A DNA stretch of 64,000 nucleotides. Source: an uncultured Acetobacteraceae bacterium. Its GTDB lineage: Bacteria; Pseudomonadota; Alphaproteobacteria; Acetobacterales; Acetobacteraceae. Made by a program: the position numbers and the translations under genes. The stretch is taken from assembly GCA_943912335.1 (NCBI GenBank), contig CALTUD010000015.1, positions 1 through 64,000 of the forward strand, in the 5' to 3' direction. The notes under the pieces are model-generated. The model saw nothing but the letters and a program-made list of their open reading frames with translations, ran no database searches and was not told the origin of the DNA. Each line of letters begins with the position of its first letter. The first letter of the stretch is position 1. This document shows positions 55,295 through 63,809 of this stretch, piece by piece.

Positions 55295-56757
55295 GGCGAG
55301 GCGGCGGGCTCGTCGTTCGTTTCGGGAAAGATCTTGCCGGGATTGAGCAGGCCGGCCGGGTCCAGCGCGTGCTTGATGCGGTGCATGGCGTCGAGTTCGG
55401 CGCCGCCGCGCCAGTCCGGCATCATGTAGGGCTTGAGCTTGCCGACGCCGTGCTCGGCCGAGAACGAGCCGTCCAGCGCACGTACCACGGCGCAGACCGC
55501 ATCCATGATCTCGTGGTCGCGGGCCAGGAACGCGTCCCGAACGGCGCCTTCGGGCTGCACCAGATTGAAATGGATGTTGCCGTCGCCGAGATGGCCGAAC
55601 GGGGCCACGCGCACGCCCGGCACCAGCCGTTCGCAGGCTTCGCCGGCGCGCCGGATCAGTTCGGGGATGCGCGACACCGGCACCGAAACGTCGTTCTTCA
55701 CGCTGCCGCCGGCGCGCTTCTGCGCTTCGGCGTGTTCCTCGCGCAGTTTCCAGAGATTGAGGCGCTGCGCACGGCTTTCGGCGATCACCGCATCCAGCAC
55801 GGCGCCGCTTTCCAGCGCTTCGCCGAGCACGGTTTCCAGCAGATCGCGCAACGTGCCGTCCTGTCGGACGGTGGCGAGCTCCACCAGCACGTAATGCGGG
55901 GCCGGTTCGGCCAGCGGCAGGGCGGCGTCGGGAATGAGCGCGTTCACCAGCGCCATGCCGGTGCCAGACATGTATTCGAAGGCCTGGATCGCGGAGGGAT
56001 CTGCGCGGCGGAAACGCTGAAACAGGTCGAGGGCCGCTTCGGGGCTTTCCACGCCGCATAAGGCGACTTCGATCTGGTTCGGGCGCGGATGGAGTTGCAG
56101 TACCGCGGCGGTGATGATGCCGAGCGTGCCTTCGGAGCCGACCAGGAGCTGGCGCAGCGCGTAGCCGGTATTGTCCTTGCGCAGGCGGCGCAGCCCGTCG
56201 AACACTGAGCCGTCGGCGAACACGGCTTCGATGCCGAGCACGAGGTCGCGGGCATTGCCGTAGCGCACGGTGTTGTTGCCGCCGGCATTGGTGGCGAGCA
56301 CGCCGCCGATCGTCGCCGAGCCTTCGGAGGAAATGGACAGGGGCAGCAGGCAGCCGGCTTCCTCGGCGGCATCCTGCGCTGCTTTCAGCGTGACGCCGGC
56401 TTCCACCGTCATGGTCATGTCCACCGGATCGATGGCGCGAATCCGGTTCATGCGCGATAGGCTCAGCACCAGTTCCGAGCCGTCCTCGCCGACAGCGGCG
56501 CCGCCGACCATGGAGGTGTTGCCGCCCATCGGCACGATGCGCACGACACCACCGGCTTCGGTGCAGAGGCGTACGGCCGTCGCGAGCTGTTCGGTGCCGT
56601 TCGGGCGCAGAACCGCATCGGTGCGGCCGTGATACAGGCCGCGCCAGTCGGAACAGAACGGCGCGGTGTCGGCGGGATCGCGCAGCACGCCGCTGGGCCC
56701 GAGCCGGTCGGCCAGGGTGTCGATCAGCGCCGCGCGCGCTTGGTCGGGATGGGACAA
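55291..56757 (-). CDS. FAD-linked oxidase (D-2-hydroxyacid dehydrogenase, GlcD-like)
   Basis: A 488-aa two-domain flavoenzyme. The FAD-binding PCMH domain covers about 45-225 (VPMGGNTSMVGGA, IGGVLATNAGGNNTVRYGN, VGSEGTLGIITAAVL). A C-terminal substrate domain covers about 230-485 (VAPFGHLGDGNIHFN, SFSAEHGVGKLK). This is the GlcD / D-2-hydroxyglutarate dehydrogenase type, likely oxidising D-lactate, glycolate or D-2-hydroxyglutarate. It is not linked to glcE or glcF, which argues for a standalone D-2-hydroxyacid dehydrogenase. It lies between a coiled-coil gene and the MOSC gene. Confidence 0.88.
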   Translation of the reverse strand: MSHPDQARAALIDTLADRLGPSGVLRDPADTAPFCSDWRGLYHGRTDAVLRPNGTEQLATAVRLCTEAGGVVRIVPMGGNTSMVGGAAVGEDGSELVLSLSRMNRIRAIDPVDMTMTVEAGVTLKAAQDAAEEAGCLLPLSISSEGSATIGGVLATNAGGNNTVRYGNARDLVLGIEAVFADGSVFDGLRRLRKDNTGYALRQLLVGSEGTLGIITAAVLQLHPRPNQIEVALCGVESPEAALDLFQRFRRADPSAIQAFEYMSGTGMALVNALIPDAALPLAEPAPHYVLVELATVRQDGTLRDLLETVLGEALESGAVLDAVIAESRAQRLNLWKLREEHAEAQKRAGGSVKNDVSVPVSRIPELIRRAGEACERLVPGVRVAPFGHLGDGNIHFNLVQPEGAVRDAFLARDHEIMDAVCAVVRALDGSFSAEHGVGKLKPYMMPDWRGGAELDAMHRIKHALDPAGLLNPGKIFPETNDEPAASP

Positions 56758-56776
56758 GACGCCTTCCTCGGAAATC

Positions 56777-57319
56777 TTACTGGAGGGTGGAGGAGGGATC
56801 GGAATAGGCCGGGCGGGTGGACAGCATCACCGCGCTGGTGCCGGCCACGCCGATCAGCAGGCCGCAAAGTGCGACCAGAGCCAGAACGAGCTTTTTCGGG
56901 GCCAAAGAGCGCGTCGCCGCCAGGGCCGCCTGCGCTTCGGCGCGGGCCTGACGAGTGAGATGCAGCTCGGAGCGCAGTGCCTCAATGCGGGCGCTGGCGC
57001 CGCGCAGATCGAGATCCAGCCGGTTCACGTCGGCGGTGAGCTGCGAGATGCGAGTGCGGGCGGCCTGGGCCTCGTTGGCGGCGGCCGAGCCGGCGCGGGG
57101 CGCGCGCGGACGCGACGCGGCGGGCTTGGCCGCTGCGGGCGGGTTGGGCGCGATCGCCACGAACAGGTTCTTGAGTGCGCCGGCGGTGACGCTGTTGGCG
57201 CGTGCGCGGGCCCTGGCCTTTTCCAGCGCTCCGGCGGCCTGGCCGGGCTGGTCGTCCAGCACCAGCGCCAGGATGTCGCTCAGCGTCTTCAGTTCCTTGG
57301 GGTCGATCTGCTCCCTCAT
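56777..57319 (-). CDS. Membrane-anchored coiled-coil protein, uncharacterised
   Basis: A 180-aa protein starting MREQIDPKELKTLSDILALV. Residues 1-75 are helical and Ala-rich, and an Ala/Pro linker follows. About 85-140 is a coiled coil (ARTRISQLTADVNRLDLDLR). The C-terminal membrane segment is at about 147-168 (LVLALVALCGLLIGVAG). A cytosolic, tail-anchored topology is likely, with a short tail outside. The ATG overlaps the sua5 stop (ATGA), so the two are translationally coupled. No family is recognised. Confidence 0.72.
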   Translation of the reverse strand: MREQIDPKELKTLSDILALVLDDQPGQAAGALEKARARARANSVTAGALKNLFVAIAPNPPAAAKPAASRPRAPRAGSAAANEAQAARTRISQLTADVNRLDLDLRGASARIEALRSELHLTRQARAEAQAALAATRSLAPKKLVLALVALCGLLIGVAGTSAVMLSTRPAYSDPSSTLQ

Positions 57320-58350
57320 CGGGATGGTTCCGCGTCGGAGGGGAAACGGGGGGCGGCGGCGCGGCGCAGACGGTCCGCGATCGCTTCGCCGATGCCGTGT
57401 TCGGGGATCGGCATTACGGCGATGCCGCGCAGACCGAGGCGTTGCCCGTCGCGGTCCAGCGCGCGGAGTCCCGCGAACAGATGCGCGGCAGCTTCGGCGG
57501 GATTGGCGTTTTCGCTGAGCTGGAACAGCAGGCCCGCGCCGGAGAGCGGGGCGCCGAAGGCCAGCAGCGCCTCGTCTTCGGCGACGGTGTCGGCCGAAAG
57601 CCGCACGGGCAGTCCGGGGGCGTAATGCGAGGCGAACTGGCCCGGAGCGTTCGGCGTATCGGTGACGGCGTTCTCCACCCGGACCGGGCCGATCACCGTT
57701 TCGATCGCGGCGCGGTCGATCCCGCCCGGACGCAGCAGGCGCGCTTCGGCACCGGACAGATCGAGGATGGTGCTTTCCAGCCCGACGCGGCACGGGCCGG
57801 TATCGAGCACCGCGTCGACGCGTCCGTCGAGTCCGTCCAGCACATGCCGTGCCGTGCTGGGGCTGACGAGGCCGGACGGGTTGGCGGAGGGGGCGGCGAC
57901 AGGGCGCCCGGCGGCGCGCAGCAGGGCGAGGGCGGCCGGGGCGTCCGGCACGCGCACGGCGAGCGTGTCGAGACCGGCGGAGGCGAGGGCGCTGACCGGG
58001 CTGGCCTCGTGCTGCGGCAACACCAGGGTGAGAGGGCCGGGCCAGAAGGCGTCGGCCAGGGCGCGGGCACGATCGTCGAACCGGACGATCCGTTCGGCGT
58101 CGCCGGTCGCGGCAAGATGGACGATCAGCGGATTCTGCGCCGGGCGCCCCTTGGCGGCGAAGATCGCGGCGACGGCGCGCGGATCGGTGGCGTCCGCCCC
58201 CAGCCCATAGACGGTTTCGGTGCCGAACGCGACCAGACGGCCCGCGCGCAGCAGGGTGGCGGCGCGTTGGATTCCCTCGGCGTCGGCGGCAAGCAGTTCG
58301 GTGGCGACGAGGCCGGTCTGTGCCGCTCCCTGCGGCATGGGCTGGTGCAT
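57316..58350 (-). CDS. L-threonylcarbamoyladenylate synthase (Sua5 type)
   Basis: It makes threonylcarbamoyl-AMP for the t6A modification at position 37 of ANN-decoding tRNAs. The 344-aa protein has the YrdC domain (about 22-215; FGTETVYGLGADATDPRAV, FAAKGRPAQNPLIVHL, WPGPLTLVLP, VAAPSANPSGLVSPS) and a C-terminal Sua5 extension (about 220-344; RVENAVTDTPNAPGQFASHY). The extension separates it from short TsaC. It is the second gene of the minus-strand run that continues to the MOSC gene. Confidence 0.95.
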   Translation of the reverse strand: MHQPMPQGAAQTGLVATELLAADAEGIQRAATLLRAGRLVAFGTETVYGLGADATDPRAVAAIFAAKGRPAQNPLIVHLAATGDAERIVRFDDRARALADAFWPGPLTLVLPQHEASPVSALASAGLDTLAVRVPDAPAALALLRAAGRPVAAPSANPSGLVSPSTARHVLDGLDGRVDAVLDTGPCRVGLESTILDLSGAEARLLRPGGIDRAAIETVIGPVRVENAVTDTPNAPGQFASHYAPGLPVRLSADTVAEDEALLAFGAPLSGAGLLFQLSENANPAEAAAHLFAGLRALDRDGQRLGLRGIAVMPIPEHGIGEAIADRLRRAAAPRFPSDAEPSR

Positions 58351-58392
58351 GAACGCTATCTTAGCACCGACCGGGTCGAGTCGGCTCGCTCC

Positions 58393-59280
58393 TCAGGGTG
58401 CGGGGGTGAACGTTTCCAGGCCGATGCGGCCGCGACACACGAAATGGGGGTTCAGAAAGCCGGTCTTTCCATAAAGCAGCGGCGTGCCGTCGAACAGGAG
58501 CACCGTTCCGCCGGCCGCTTCCACCACGGCCTGTGGCGCCGCCGTGTCCCATTCCATGGTGGGGCCGAGGCGCGGGTAGAGATCGGCGCCGCCTTCGGCC
58601 ACGCGGACGAACTTGGCGGCCGAGCCGATATTGCCGAGCCGGGCGATGGGCTGGCGGCCGAGATAGGCCTTGAGCGCCGGGTTGTCGGCGTAGTGGCGCG
58701 AGGCCAGCACGAACAGGCCGTCGGCGGGCGGTTCGCGGGCGTTGATGGCGGTGGTGCCCTCCGCATCCGAGCGCCATGCGCGGCCGGGGGCATCGGCCGG
58801 GTTCCAGCCGAGATAAAGCGCACCCTGGGCCGGCAGGGCGACGGCGCCGAGAACGCAGCGCCCGTCGCGAACGAGGCCGATATTGACGGTGAAGTTCTCG
58901 CTGCCTGCGGCGAATTCGCGCGTGCCGTCCAGCGGGTCCACCAGCCAGAAGGCGCGCCCGGCTTCCACCATGATTCCGGCGGCGACCTCTTCCTCGGCGA
59001 TCACCGGCACGCTCGAATGGTCGCGCAGACCGCGCAGGATCGCCGCTTCCGCCTGCCGGTCGGCTTCGGTGACCGGCGAGCTGTCGCTCTTGTGCTCGGT
59101 CTCGAACCCATCGCCGCGAATTTGCATGATGAGGGCGGCGGCCTCGATGGCGAGCCGTCCGGCCAGATGGAGCAGGGCGGCATCGCCCGCTTCGCCGCCG
59201 GGGAGATCGTGCGGCCATGCGGCCGGCCAGGAGACAAGCCGGTCTGTCCAGAAGCGGGGCGGGAAAGCGTCCATGCGCAT
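58393..59280 (-). CDS. 3'(2'),5'-bisphosphate nucleotidase-like inositol monophosphatase family protein
   Basis: About 295 aa. Metal-binding motifs are visible: SSPVTEADRQAE, IAEEE, then WLVDPLDGTREFAAGSENFT and TMEWDTAAPQAVVEAAGG. These fit CysQ, which hydrolyses PAP from sulfate assimilation, though related phosphatases cannot be excluded. The start is chosen at the ATG at 59280; an upstream in-frame ATG at 59370 would add 30 residues of basic sequence with no clear ribosome-binding site. A short palindrome, CCACTAGTGG, lies at 59283-59292. It is divergent from pepA. Confidence 0.85.
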   Translation of the reverse strand: MRMDAFPPRFWTDRLVSWPAAWPHDLPGGEAGDAALLHLAGRLAIEAAALIMQIRGDGFETEHKSDSSPVTEADRQAEAAILRGLRDHSSVPVIAEEEVAAGIMVEAGRAFWLVDPLDGTREFAAGSENFTVNIGLVRDGRCVLGAVALPAQGALYLGWNPADAPGRAWRSDAEGTTAINAREPPADGLFVLASRHYADNPALKAYLGRQPIARLGNIGSAAKFVRVAEGGADLYPRLGPTMEWDTAAPQAVVEAAGGTVLLFDGTPLLYGKTGFLNPHFVCRGRIGLETFTPAP

Positions 59281-59445
59281 AGCCACTAGTGGAAGCTTCA
59301 GCCTGACGCAAAGCGGGCTCCTGGCCGGCTGCTTGCGAGGCCGGTGAAGCGGGCGGATAAGAACGGGCACTGATTAACGCCTGCCCGCACCGTATTCGTG
59401 CCGCTTTCCGCGCCGAAATGCCGGGTTCAATCCGGAGCCTTTCCC

Positions 59446-60927
59446 ATGCTGGATATCGATTTCACCCGCTTCTCCCTGCCGGGCGCGGGCGCGCTCCTGT
59501 TGGCGGCTTTCGAGGATGCCGAACGTCCCGCCTCGTTCCGCGAGGCCGATGAGCGCTGCGGCGGCGCCCTGTCGCGCGCGGTCGAGGCGTCGGAGTTCGG
59601 CTTTGGACGCAACAAGAGCTGCGTGCTGCCCGGTCCCGGCGCCGGATTGAAGCGCGTGGTGCTGCTGGGCCTGGGCAAGCAAAGCGAGTTCGACGCGCAG
59701 AAGGCTGAGGCGGCGGGGTCGCAGATCTGGTCGCTGTTGAAGGGCGAGGCCGAAGCGGCTGTGGCGGCGGATGCGCTGCCGGCCGAACGCGTCGGATCCC
59801 TCGCGCTGGGCGCGGTGCTGAACGCCTACCGCTTCGATACCTACCGCACCACGCAGAAGCCGGACGAACTGCCGAAGCTCGCCCGCTTGTCGGTGCTGTG
59901 CGCCGACGATGCACGGGCCCAGGCCGACTGGCCGGCGCTGGAAGCGGTGGCGCGCGGCGTGTTCCTGACGCGCGATCTGGTGACGGAGCCGGCGAATATC
60001 CTGAACCCGCCCGTGTTCGCCGAGCGCATCGCCGCCTTGTCCTCGCTGGGGCTGGAGGTCGAGATCGTCACCGCCGACCAGATGGAGGAGATGGGTTTCG
60101 GCGCGCTGCTCGGCGTGGCGATGGGCAGCGACTCTCCGGCGCGGATGGTGGTGATGCAGTGGCGTGGCGCCCCGACGGATGCAGAGGATTCGAGCGCCGC
60201 ACCGGTGGCCTTCATCGGCAAGGGCGTGACGTTCGATTCCGGCGGCATCTCCATCAAGCCGGCCGGCGGCATGGAAGACATGAAGTGGGACATGGCCGGC
60301 GCCGGCACGGTGGTCGGGCTGATGGCCGCCCTGGCCGGGCGCAAGGCACGGGTGAATGCGGTCGGCATCGTCGGTCTGGTGGAGAACATGCTGAGCGGCC
60401 GGGCGCAGCGCCCGGGCGACGTGGTGCGAAGCGCGTCCGGCCAGACCATCGAGGTGCTGAACACGGATGCGGAAGGCCGCCTCGTCTTGGCCGATGTGCT
60501 CTGGTACGCGCAGGACCGCTTCCGTCCGCGCTTCATGGTCGATCTGGCGACGCTGACCGGCGCCATCATCGTGGCTTTGGGCCACGAGCATGCCGGGTTG
60601 TTCGGCAATGACGACGCGCTCTGCACGCAGCTCGCCGCGGCAGGCGAGGCGACCGGAGAGAAGCTGTGGCGGATGCCGCTCGGCGATGCGTACGACAAGA
60701 TGCTGCGCTCCGACATCGCCGACATGAAGAATATCGGCGGCCGTCCGGGCGGCTCGATCACCGCGGCGCAGTTCCTGAAGCGCTTCGTGGGCGAGGTGCC
60801 CTGGGCGCATCTGGACATCGCCGGCACCGCCTGGTCGTCCAAGGACGCCCCGGGCGTGCCGAAGGGTGCCACGGCGTTCGGCGTGCGCCTGCTGGATCGT
60901 CTGGTGGCCGAGCATTACGAACACTGA
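59446..60927 (+). CDS. pepA: Leucyl aminopeptidase (M17)
   Basis: A dimetal aminopeptidase that frees N-terminal amino acids from peptides. The 493-aa protein has an N-terminal macro-like domain and the C-terminal catalytic domain. The PepA signature NTDAEGRLVLAD is clear, with metal ligands in FIGKGVTFDSGGISIKPAGG and DMAGAGTVVGLMAAL. The ATG at 59446 has GGAG 9 nt upstream; a longer GTG start at 59398 is less likely. It is followed by an overlapping phosphatase gene. Confidence 0.95.
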   Translation: MLDIDFTRFSLPGAGALLLAAFEDAERPASFREADERCGGALSRAVEASEFGFGRNKSCVLPGPGAGLKRVVLLGLGKQSEFDAQKAEAAGSQIWSLLKGEAEAAVAADALPAERVGSLALGAVLNAYRFDTYRTTQKPDELPKLARLSVLCADDARAQADWPALEAVARGVFLTRDLVTEPANILNPPVFAERIAALSSLGLEVEIVTADQMEEMGFGALLGVAMGSDSPARMVVMQWRGAPTDAEDSSAAPVAFIGKGVTFDSGGISIKPAGGMEDMKWDMAGAGTVVGLMAALAGRKARVNAVGIVGLVENMLSGRAQRPGDVVRSASGQTIEVLNTDAEGRLVLADVLWYAQDRFRPRFMVDLATLTGAIIVALGHEHAGLFGNDDALCTQLAAAGEATGEKLWRMPLGDAYDKMLRSDIADMKNIGGRPGGSITAAQFLKRFVGEVPWAHLDIAGTAWSSKDAPGVPKGATAFGVRLLDRLVAEHYEH

Positions 60928-61453
60928 GTTCGCCCTGCTGCGGCACCCCCCGGTCGGGGTGCCGCAAGGGATCTGCTACGGGCGGACCGATGTTCCGCTC
61001 CGCGAGGGCTGGCGCGATGCCCTACCGGCTCTGGCCGTAAGGATCGCGCCGATCCGGCCGCTTCTGGTGGTATCGAGCCCGGCCGCGCGCTGTCTGCGTC
61101 CCGCCGAAAACCTGGCCGAGCTGCTCCAGCTTCCTCTCCGAACGGAGGCCGATCTGCTGGAACTCGATTTCGGCGATTGGGAGGGGCTGCGCTGGGACGA
61201 TGTTCCGCGCGCGGCTCTGGACGAGTGGGCGGCGGACCCGTCCGGTTTCGCGCCGCCCGGCGGCGAGAGCGGCCGCGCGCTGATCCAGCGGGTTCGGCGC
61301 GCGGCCGGGCGATTGCGGGGCGGCGGCAATGCCCTGGTGGTGTCGCATGGCGGGCCGCTGCGTCTGCTGCCGGCGATCCTGCATGGTCTGGAACCGGATC
61401 TCCTCGGCCGGGCACCCGCGCTCGGAACTCTCGAAATCCTTTCCATTTCATGA
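60866..61453 (+). CDS. Histidine phosphatase family protein (CobC-like), start codon unresolved
   Basis: The homologous part begins at NTEFALLRHPPVGVPQGICY, where RHPP carries the catalytic His. ELDFGDWEGLRWDD follows, then VVSHGGPLRLLPAI with the second His. The family is phosphoglycerate-mutase-like phosphatases; the nearby cobS/cobT/cobB genes suggest alpha-ribazole phosphatase. No ATG, GTG or TTG lies between the pepA-overlapping GTG at 60866 and the conserved start at 60920. ATT at 60914 is directly upstream. The true start may be non-standard, or the longer frame may be used. Confidence 0.72.
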   Translation: MPRRSACACWIVWWPSITNTEFALLRHPPVGVPQGICYGRTDVPLREGWRDALPALAVRIAPIRPLLVVSSPAARCLRPAENLAELLQLPLRTEADLLELDFGDWEGLRWDDVPRAALDEWAADPSGFAPPGGESGRALIQRVRRAAGRLRGGGNALVVSHGGPLRLLPAILHGLEPDLLGRAPALGTLEILSIS

Positions 61454-61483
61454 AAGGCGACGCGCAGAAAGCGCGGGGGTGAT

Positions 61484-61524
61484 CTGCAATCGGCAAATGG
61501 TGCAGCGCACAAAACCGATTGCAG
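61484..61524. promoter_or_regulatory. 10-bp inverted repeat in the DUF1127 promoter
   Basis: CTGCAATCGG (61484-61493) and CCGATTGCAG (61515-61524) are perfect arms separated by 21 nt. The right arm overlaps the candidate -35 box. A 14-nt direct repeat (TGCAGCGCACAAAA at 61501-61514, TGCACCGCACAAAC at 61547-61560; 12 of 14 match) brackets the promoter. Confidence 0.5.
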
Positions 61525-61547
61525 CGTGTTGCGAGCGGCGATATGTT
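61519..61547 (+). promoter_or_regulatory. Candidate sigma-70 promoter of the DUF1127 gene
   Basis: TTGCAG (61519-61524) and TATGTT (61542-61547) are separated by 17 nt, matching -35/-10 spacing. The ATG of the gene lies 33 nt after the -10 box. Confidence 0.45.
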
Positions 61548-61579
61548 GCACCGCACAAACACAGTCACGAGGCACTCCG

Positions 61580-61807
61580 ATGTCCTACTCCGCTTCCTTC
61601 GACGGCGCTCTTTCCGGCAACCGCGAGATCAGCCTGCCGGTGATCGTGAAGCAGGCCGTGGCTCTGCTGATGACCCGTCGCGAGCGTATCCGCACCCAGA
61701 ACCGTCTGCGCTGGGAACTCAGCCAGTATTCCGATCGCGAGCTCTCCGACATGGGTCTGAGCCGCTCCGACATCGAGGATGTGGTGCAGGGCCGCTACCA
61801 GGGCTGA
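61580..61807 (+). CDS. DUF1127 small protein
   Basis: A 75-aa basic protein. Its C-terminal half is the DUF1127 (YjiS-like) domain: RRERIRTQNRLRWELSQYSD, then RELSDMGLSRSDIEDVV. The N-terminal half is Ser/Ile-rich. GAGG lies 7 nt before the ATG at 61580. DUF1127 proteins are small, abundant and often stress- or growth-phase-induced in alphaproteobacteria; some bind RNA. The molecular role here is unknown, but its promoter is unusually rich in repeats. Confidence 0.9.
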   Translation: MSYSASFDGALSGNREISLPVIVKQAVALLMTRRERIRTQNRLRWELSQYSDRELSDMGLSRSDIEDVVQGRYQG

Positions 61808-62010
61808 TCGCCCGCTCGATCTTTCCACCGCGCCGCGCCGGCCCATCCGGGTCCGGTGCGGCCCGAACCGAGATGTCCGCCGCTTCCGAGCGGTTCGATT
61901 ATCCAGGCCGAGCCGGGGAACCGGTGATGCCCATACGATCCGCCGGCGGCCTGGCCGCTCGACCGATCGAACCCATCGACGCCGTCCCGGAGATGGGATC
62001 GCGTGCGAGA

Positions 62011-62796
62011 TCACACCGGCGGCAGAACCGTCGCCAGACTGAGCAGAACGCATTCCGCCGCCATCACGCAGGCGCCCAGCACGTCCCCCGTGCGTCCGCC
62101 CAGGCGTGAGACGGCGAAACGGCCGACGAACCACCCAACCGATACCGTGACGGCCAGCGCGCCCGGCACGAGCCGGAGCGGCAACACCACGAGCGCGATC
62201 AGGGCGGCCGTCAGAACCAGGCCTGACAGAACCGAACGCGTCGGCGCGCCGAGCGACCGGCCGAGCCCGTCCGCGCGGGCCGGCGGCAACTGCAGCACCG
62301 GCAGCATCGCCATACGCGACAGCGCGCCTGCGGCGGCAAGGATCGCGACGATTCCGGCTGCGGGGCGTGATGCCAGCTCCGCTAGAGCGGCGAAGCGGAT
62401 CAGCAGGGATGCGCCGAGCGCCAGGGCGCCGAATGCGCCGATCCGGCTGTCGCGCATGATCTCCAGACGCTTTTCCGGCGTGTGCCCGCCGCCGCAACCA
62501 TCGGCGAGATCGGCCAGACCGTCCTCATGCAGACCGCCGGTCAGCACCAGGGCGACGCAGAGCGCCCAGGCAGCGGACACCCCCGGCCCGAAACCGAGAG
62601 AACGCGCACCGGTCAGCCCGACTCCGACGCAGACGCCGATCGACGCTCCGGCCAGCGGATAGCACCAGATCGCCCGTCCGGGCCGGTAGGGCTGGCCAGG
62701 CCGCACCAGCCAGCCGACCGGGAAACGGGTCAGCAGGCCGAACCCCGCGGCCAGATCGGCGCCGATTCCCGCTAGAAACGCACCCGGCCTGTTCAT
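62011..62796 (-). CDS. cobS: Adenosylcobinamide-GDP ribazoletransferase
   Basis: A membrane enzyme joining adenosylcobinamide-GDP with alpha-ribazole in the last steps of cobalamin synthesis. The 261-aa protein has about 6-7 membrane segments. It carries the CobS motif TGGLHEDGLADLADGCGGG (about 86-104) and MRDSRIGAFGALAL. The ATG overlaps the cobT stop by 4 nt. It is convergent with the DUF1127 gene. Confidence 0.93.
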   Translation of the reverse strand: MNRPGAFLAGIGADLAAGFGLLTRFPVGWLVRPGQPYRPGRAIWCYPLAGASIGVCVGVGLTGARSLGFGPGVSAAWALCVALVLTGGLHEDGLADLADGCGGGHTPEKRLEIMRDSRIGAFGALALGASLLIRFAALAELASRPAAGIVAILAAAGALSRMAMLPVLQLPPARADGLGRSLGAPTRSVLSGLVLTAALIALVVLPLRLVPGALAVTVSVGWFVGRFAVSRLGGRTGDVLGACVMAAECVLLSLATVLPPV

Positions 62797-63809
62797 ATCC
62801 GGTCGGTGACCCCCGCCTCCGCGAACGAAGCCATCCCGGCATGGCAGGCGCAGGCAGCGCGCAGGATCGGCACCGCCAGGGCCGCACCCGAGGCTTCGCC
62901 GAGACGCAAGCCGAGGTCGAGAATCGGCTCCTGTCCCAGTTTTTCCGCCAGTGCCTTGTGTCCGGCCTCGGCCGAGCGATGGGCGATCCGGGCATGATCG
63001 AGCGCCGCGGGATTGAGCTTGAACAGCGGGGCGGCGGCGGCGGTGCAGACGAAACCGTCCAGCAGCACCGGCACGCCGAGCCGTCGTGCGCGCAGAACCG
63101 CGCCGAGAATCGCCGCCAGTTCCAGACCGCCGAGACGTCGCGCGACTTCCAACGGGTCGTCGAGCGCAGTCGCATGCACGCGCAGCGCCCGGCTGATCAC
63201 CCGCGCCTTTCGGGCGACGCCGCGCGGGTCGAGCCCGGTGCCGCGCCCGGCCCAGGCCGAGCCCGGCCCGCCGAACAGACCGGCGCACAGCGCACTGGCG
63301 GCGGTGGTGTTGCCGATCCCCATTTCGCCCAGGCAGAGCAGATCGGTGCCCGGCTGCACCGCCTCCGCGCCGGTTTCCACCGCACGCAGGAAGCTCGCGT
63401 CGTCCATCGCCGGCTCGTTGCTGAGATCCCATGTCGGTTCGAGCCCGTTCAGCGGCAGGACCCTCAGTTCCGCGCCGGCGATCCGGGCGAGCTGGTTGAT
63501 GGCGGCACCGCCCGTGGCGAAGTTCGCGACCATCTGCGCGGTGACGGCAGCGGGGTAGGGCGACACGTTCTGCCCGACCACGCCGTGATTGCCGGCGAAC
63601 ACCAGTACGGCGACGCGGTCGAGACGGGGCATCGGCCGATTCTGCCAGCGCGCCATCCAGGCTGCGAGCGATTCCAGCATGCCGAGACTGCCCGGCGGCT
63701 TGGTTAGTACGGCCTGACGGGCCTGCACCGCGCGTTCCGCCGCCACGCTGCCCTCGGGAAGTGTGGCGCAGGCGGCGCGAAGGGCGTCGAGATCGGGAAA
63801 ACGGATCAT
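62793..63809 (-). CDS. cobT: Nicotinate-nucleotide-dimethylbenzimidazole phosphoribosyltransferase
   Basis: It makes alpha-ribazole phosphate for the lower ligand of cobalamin. The 338-aa length fits CobT. Motifs are KPPGSLGMLESLAAW, VFAGNHGVVGQNVSPYP, GEMGIGNTTAASALCA and the C-terminal LDLGLRLGEASGAAL with the catalytic Glu. The start overlaps the cobB stop, and the stop overlaps the cobS start, both by 4 nt, which points to tight coupling. Confidence 0.94.
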   Translation of the reverse strand: MIRFPDLDALRAACATLPEGSVAAERAVQARQAVLTKPPGSLGMLESLAAWMARWQNRPMPRLDRVAVLVFAGNHGVVGQNVSPYPAAVTAQMVANFATGGAAINQLARIAGAELRVLPLNGLEPTWDLSNEPAMDDASFLRAVETGAEAVQPGTDLLCLGEMGIGNTTAASALCAGLFGGPGSAWAGRGTGLDPRGVARKARVISRALRVHATALDDPLEVARRLGGLELAAILGAVLRARRLGVPVLLDGFVCTAAAAPLFKLNPAALDHARIAHRSAEAGHKALAEKLGQEPILDLGLRLGEASGAALAVPILRAACACHAGMASFAEAGVTDRI

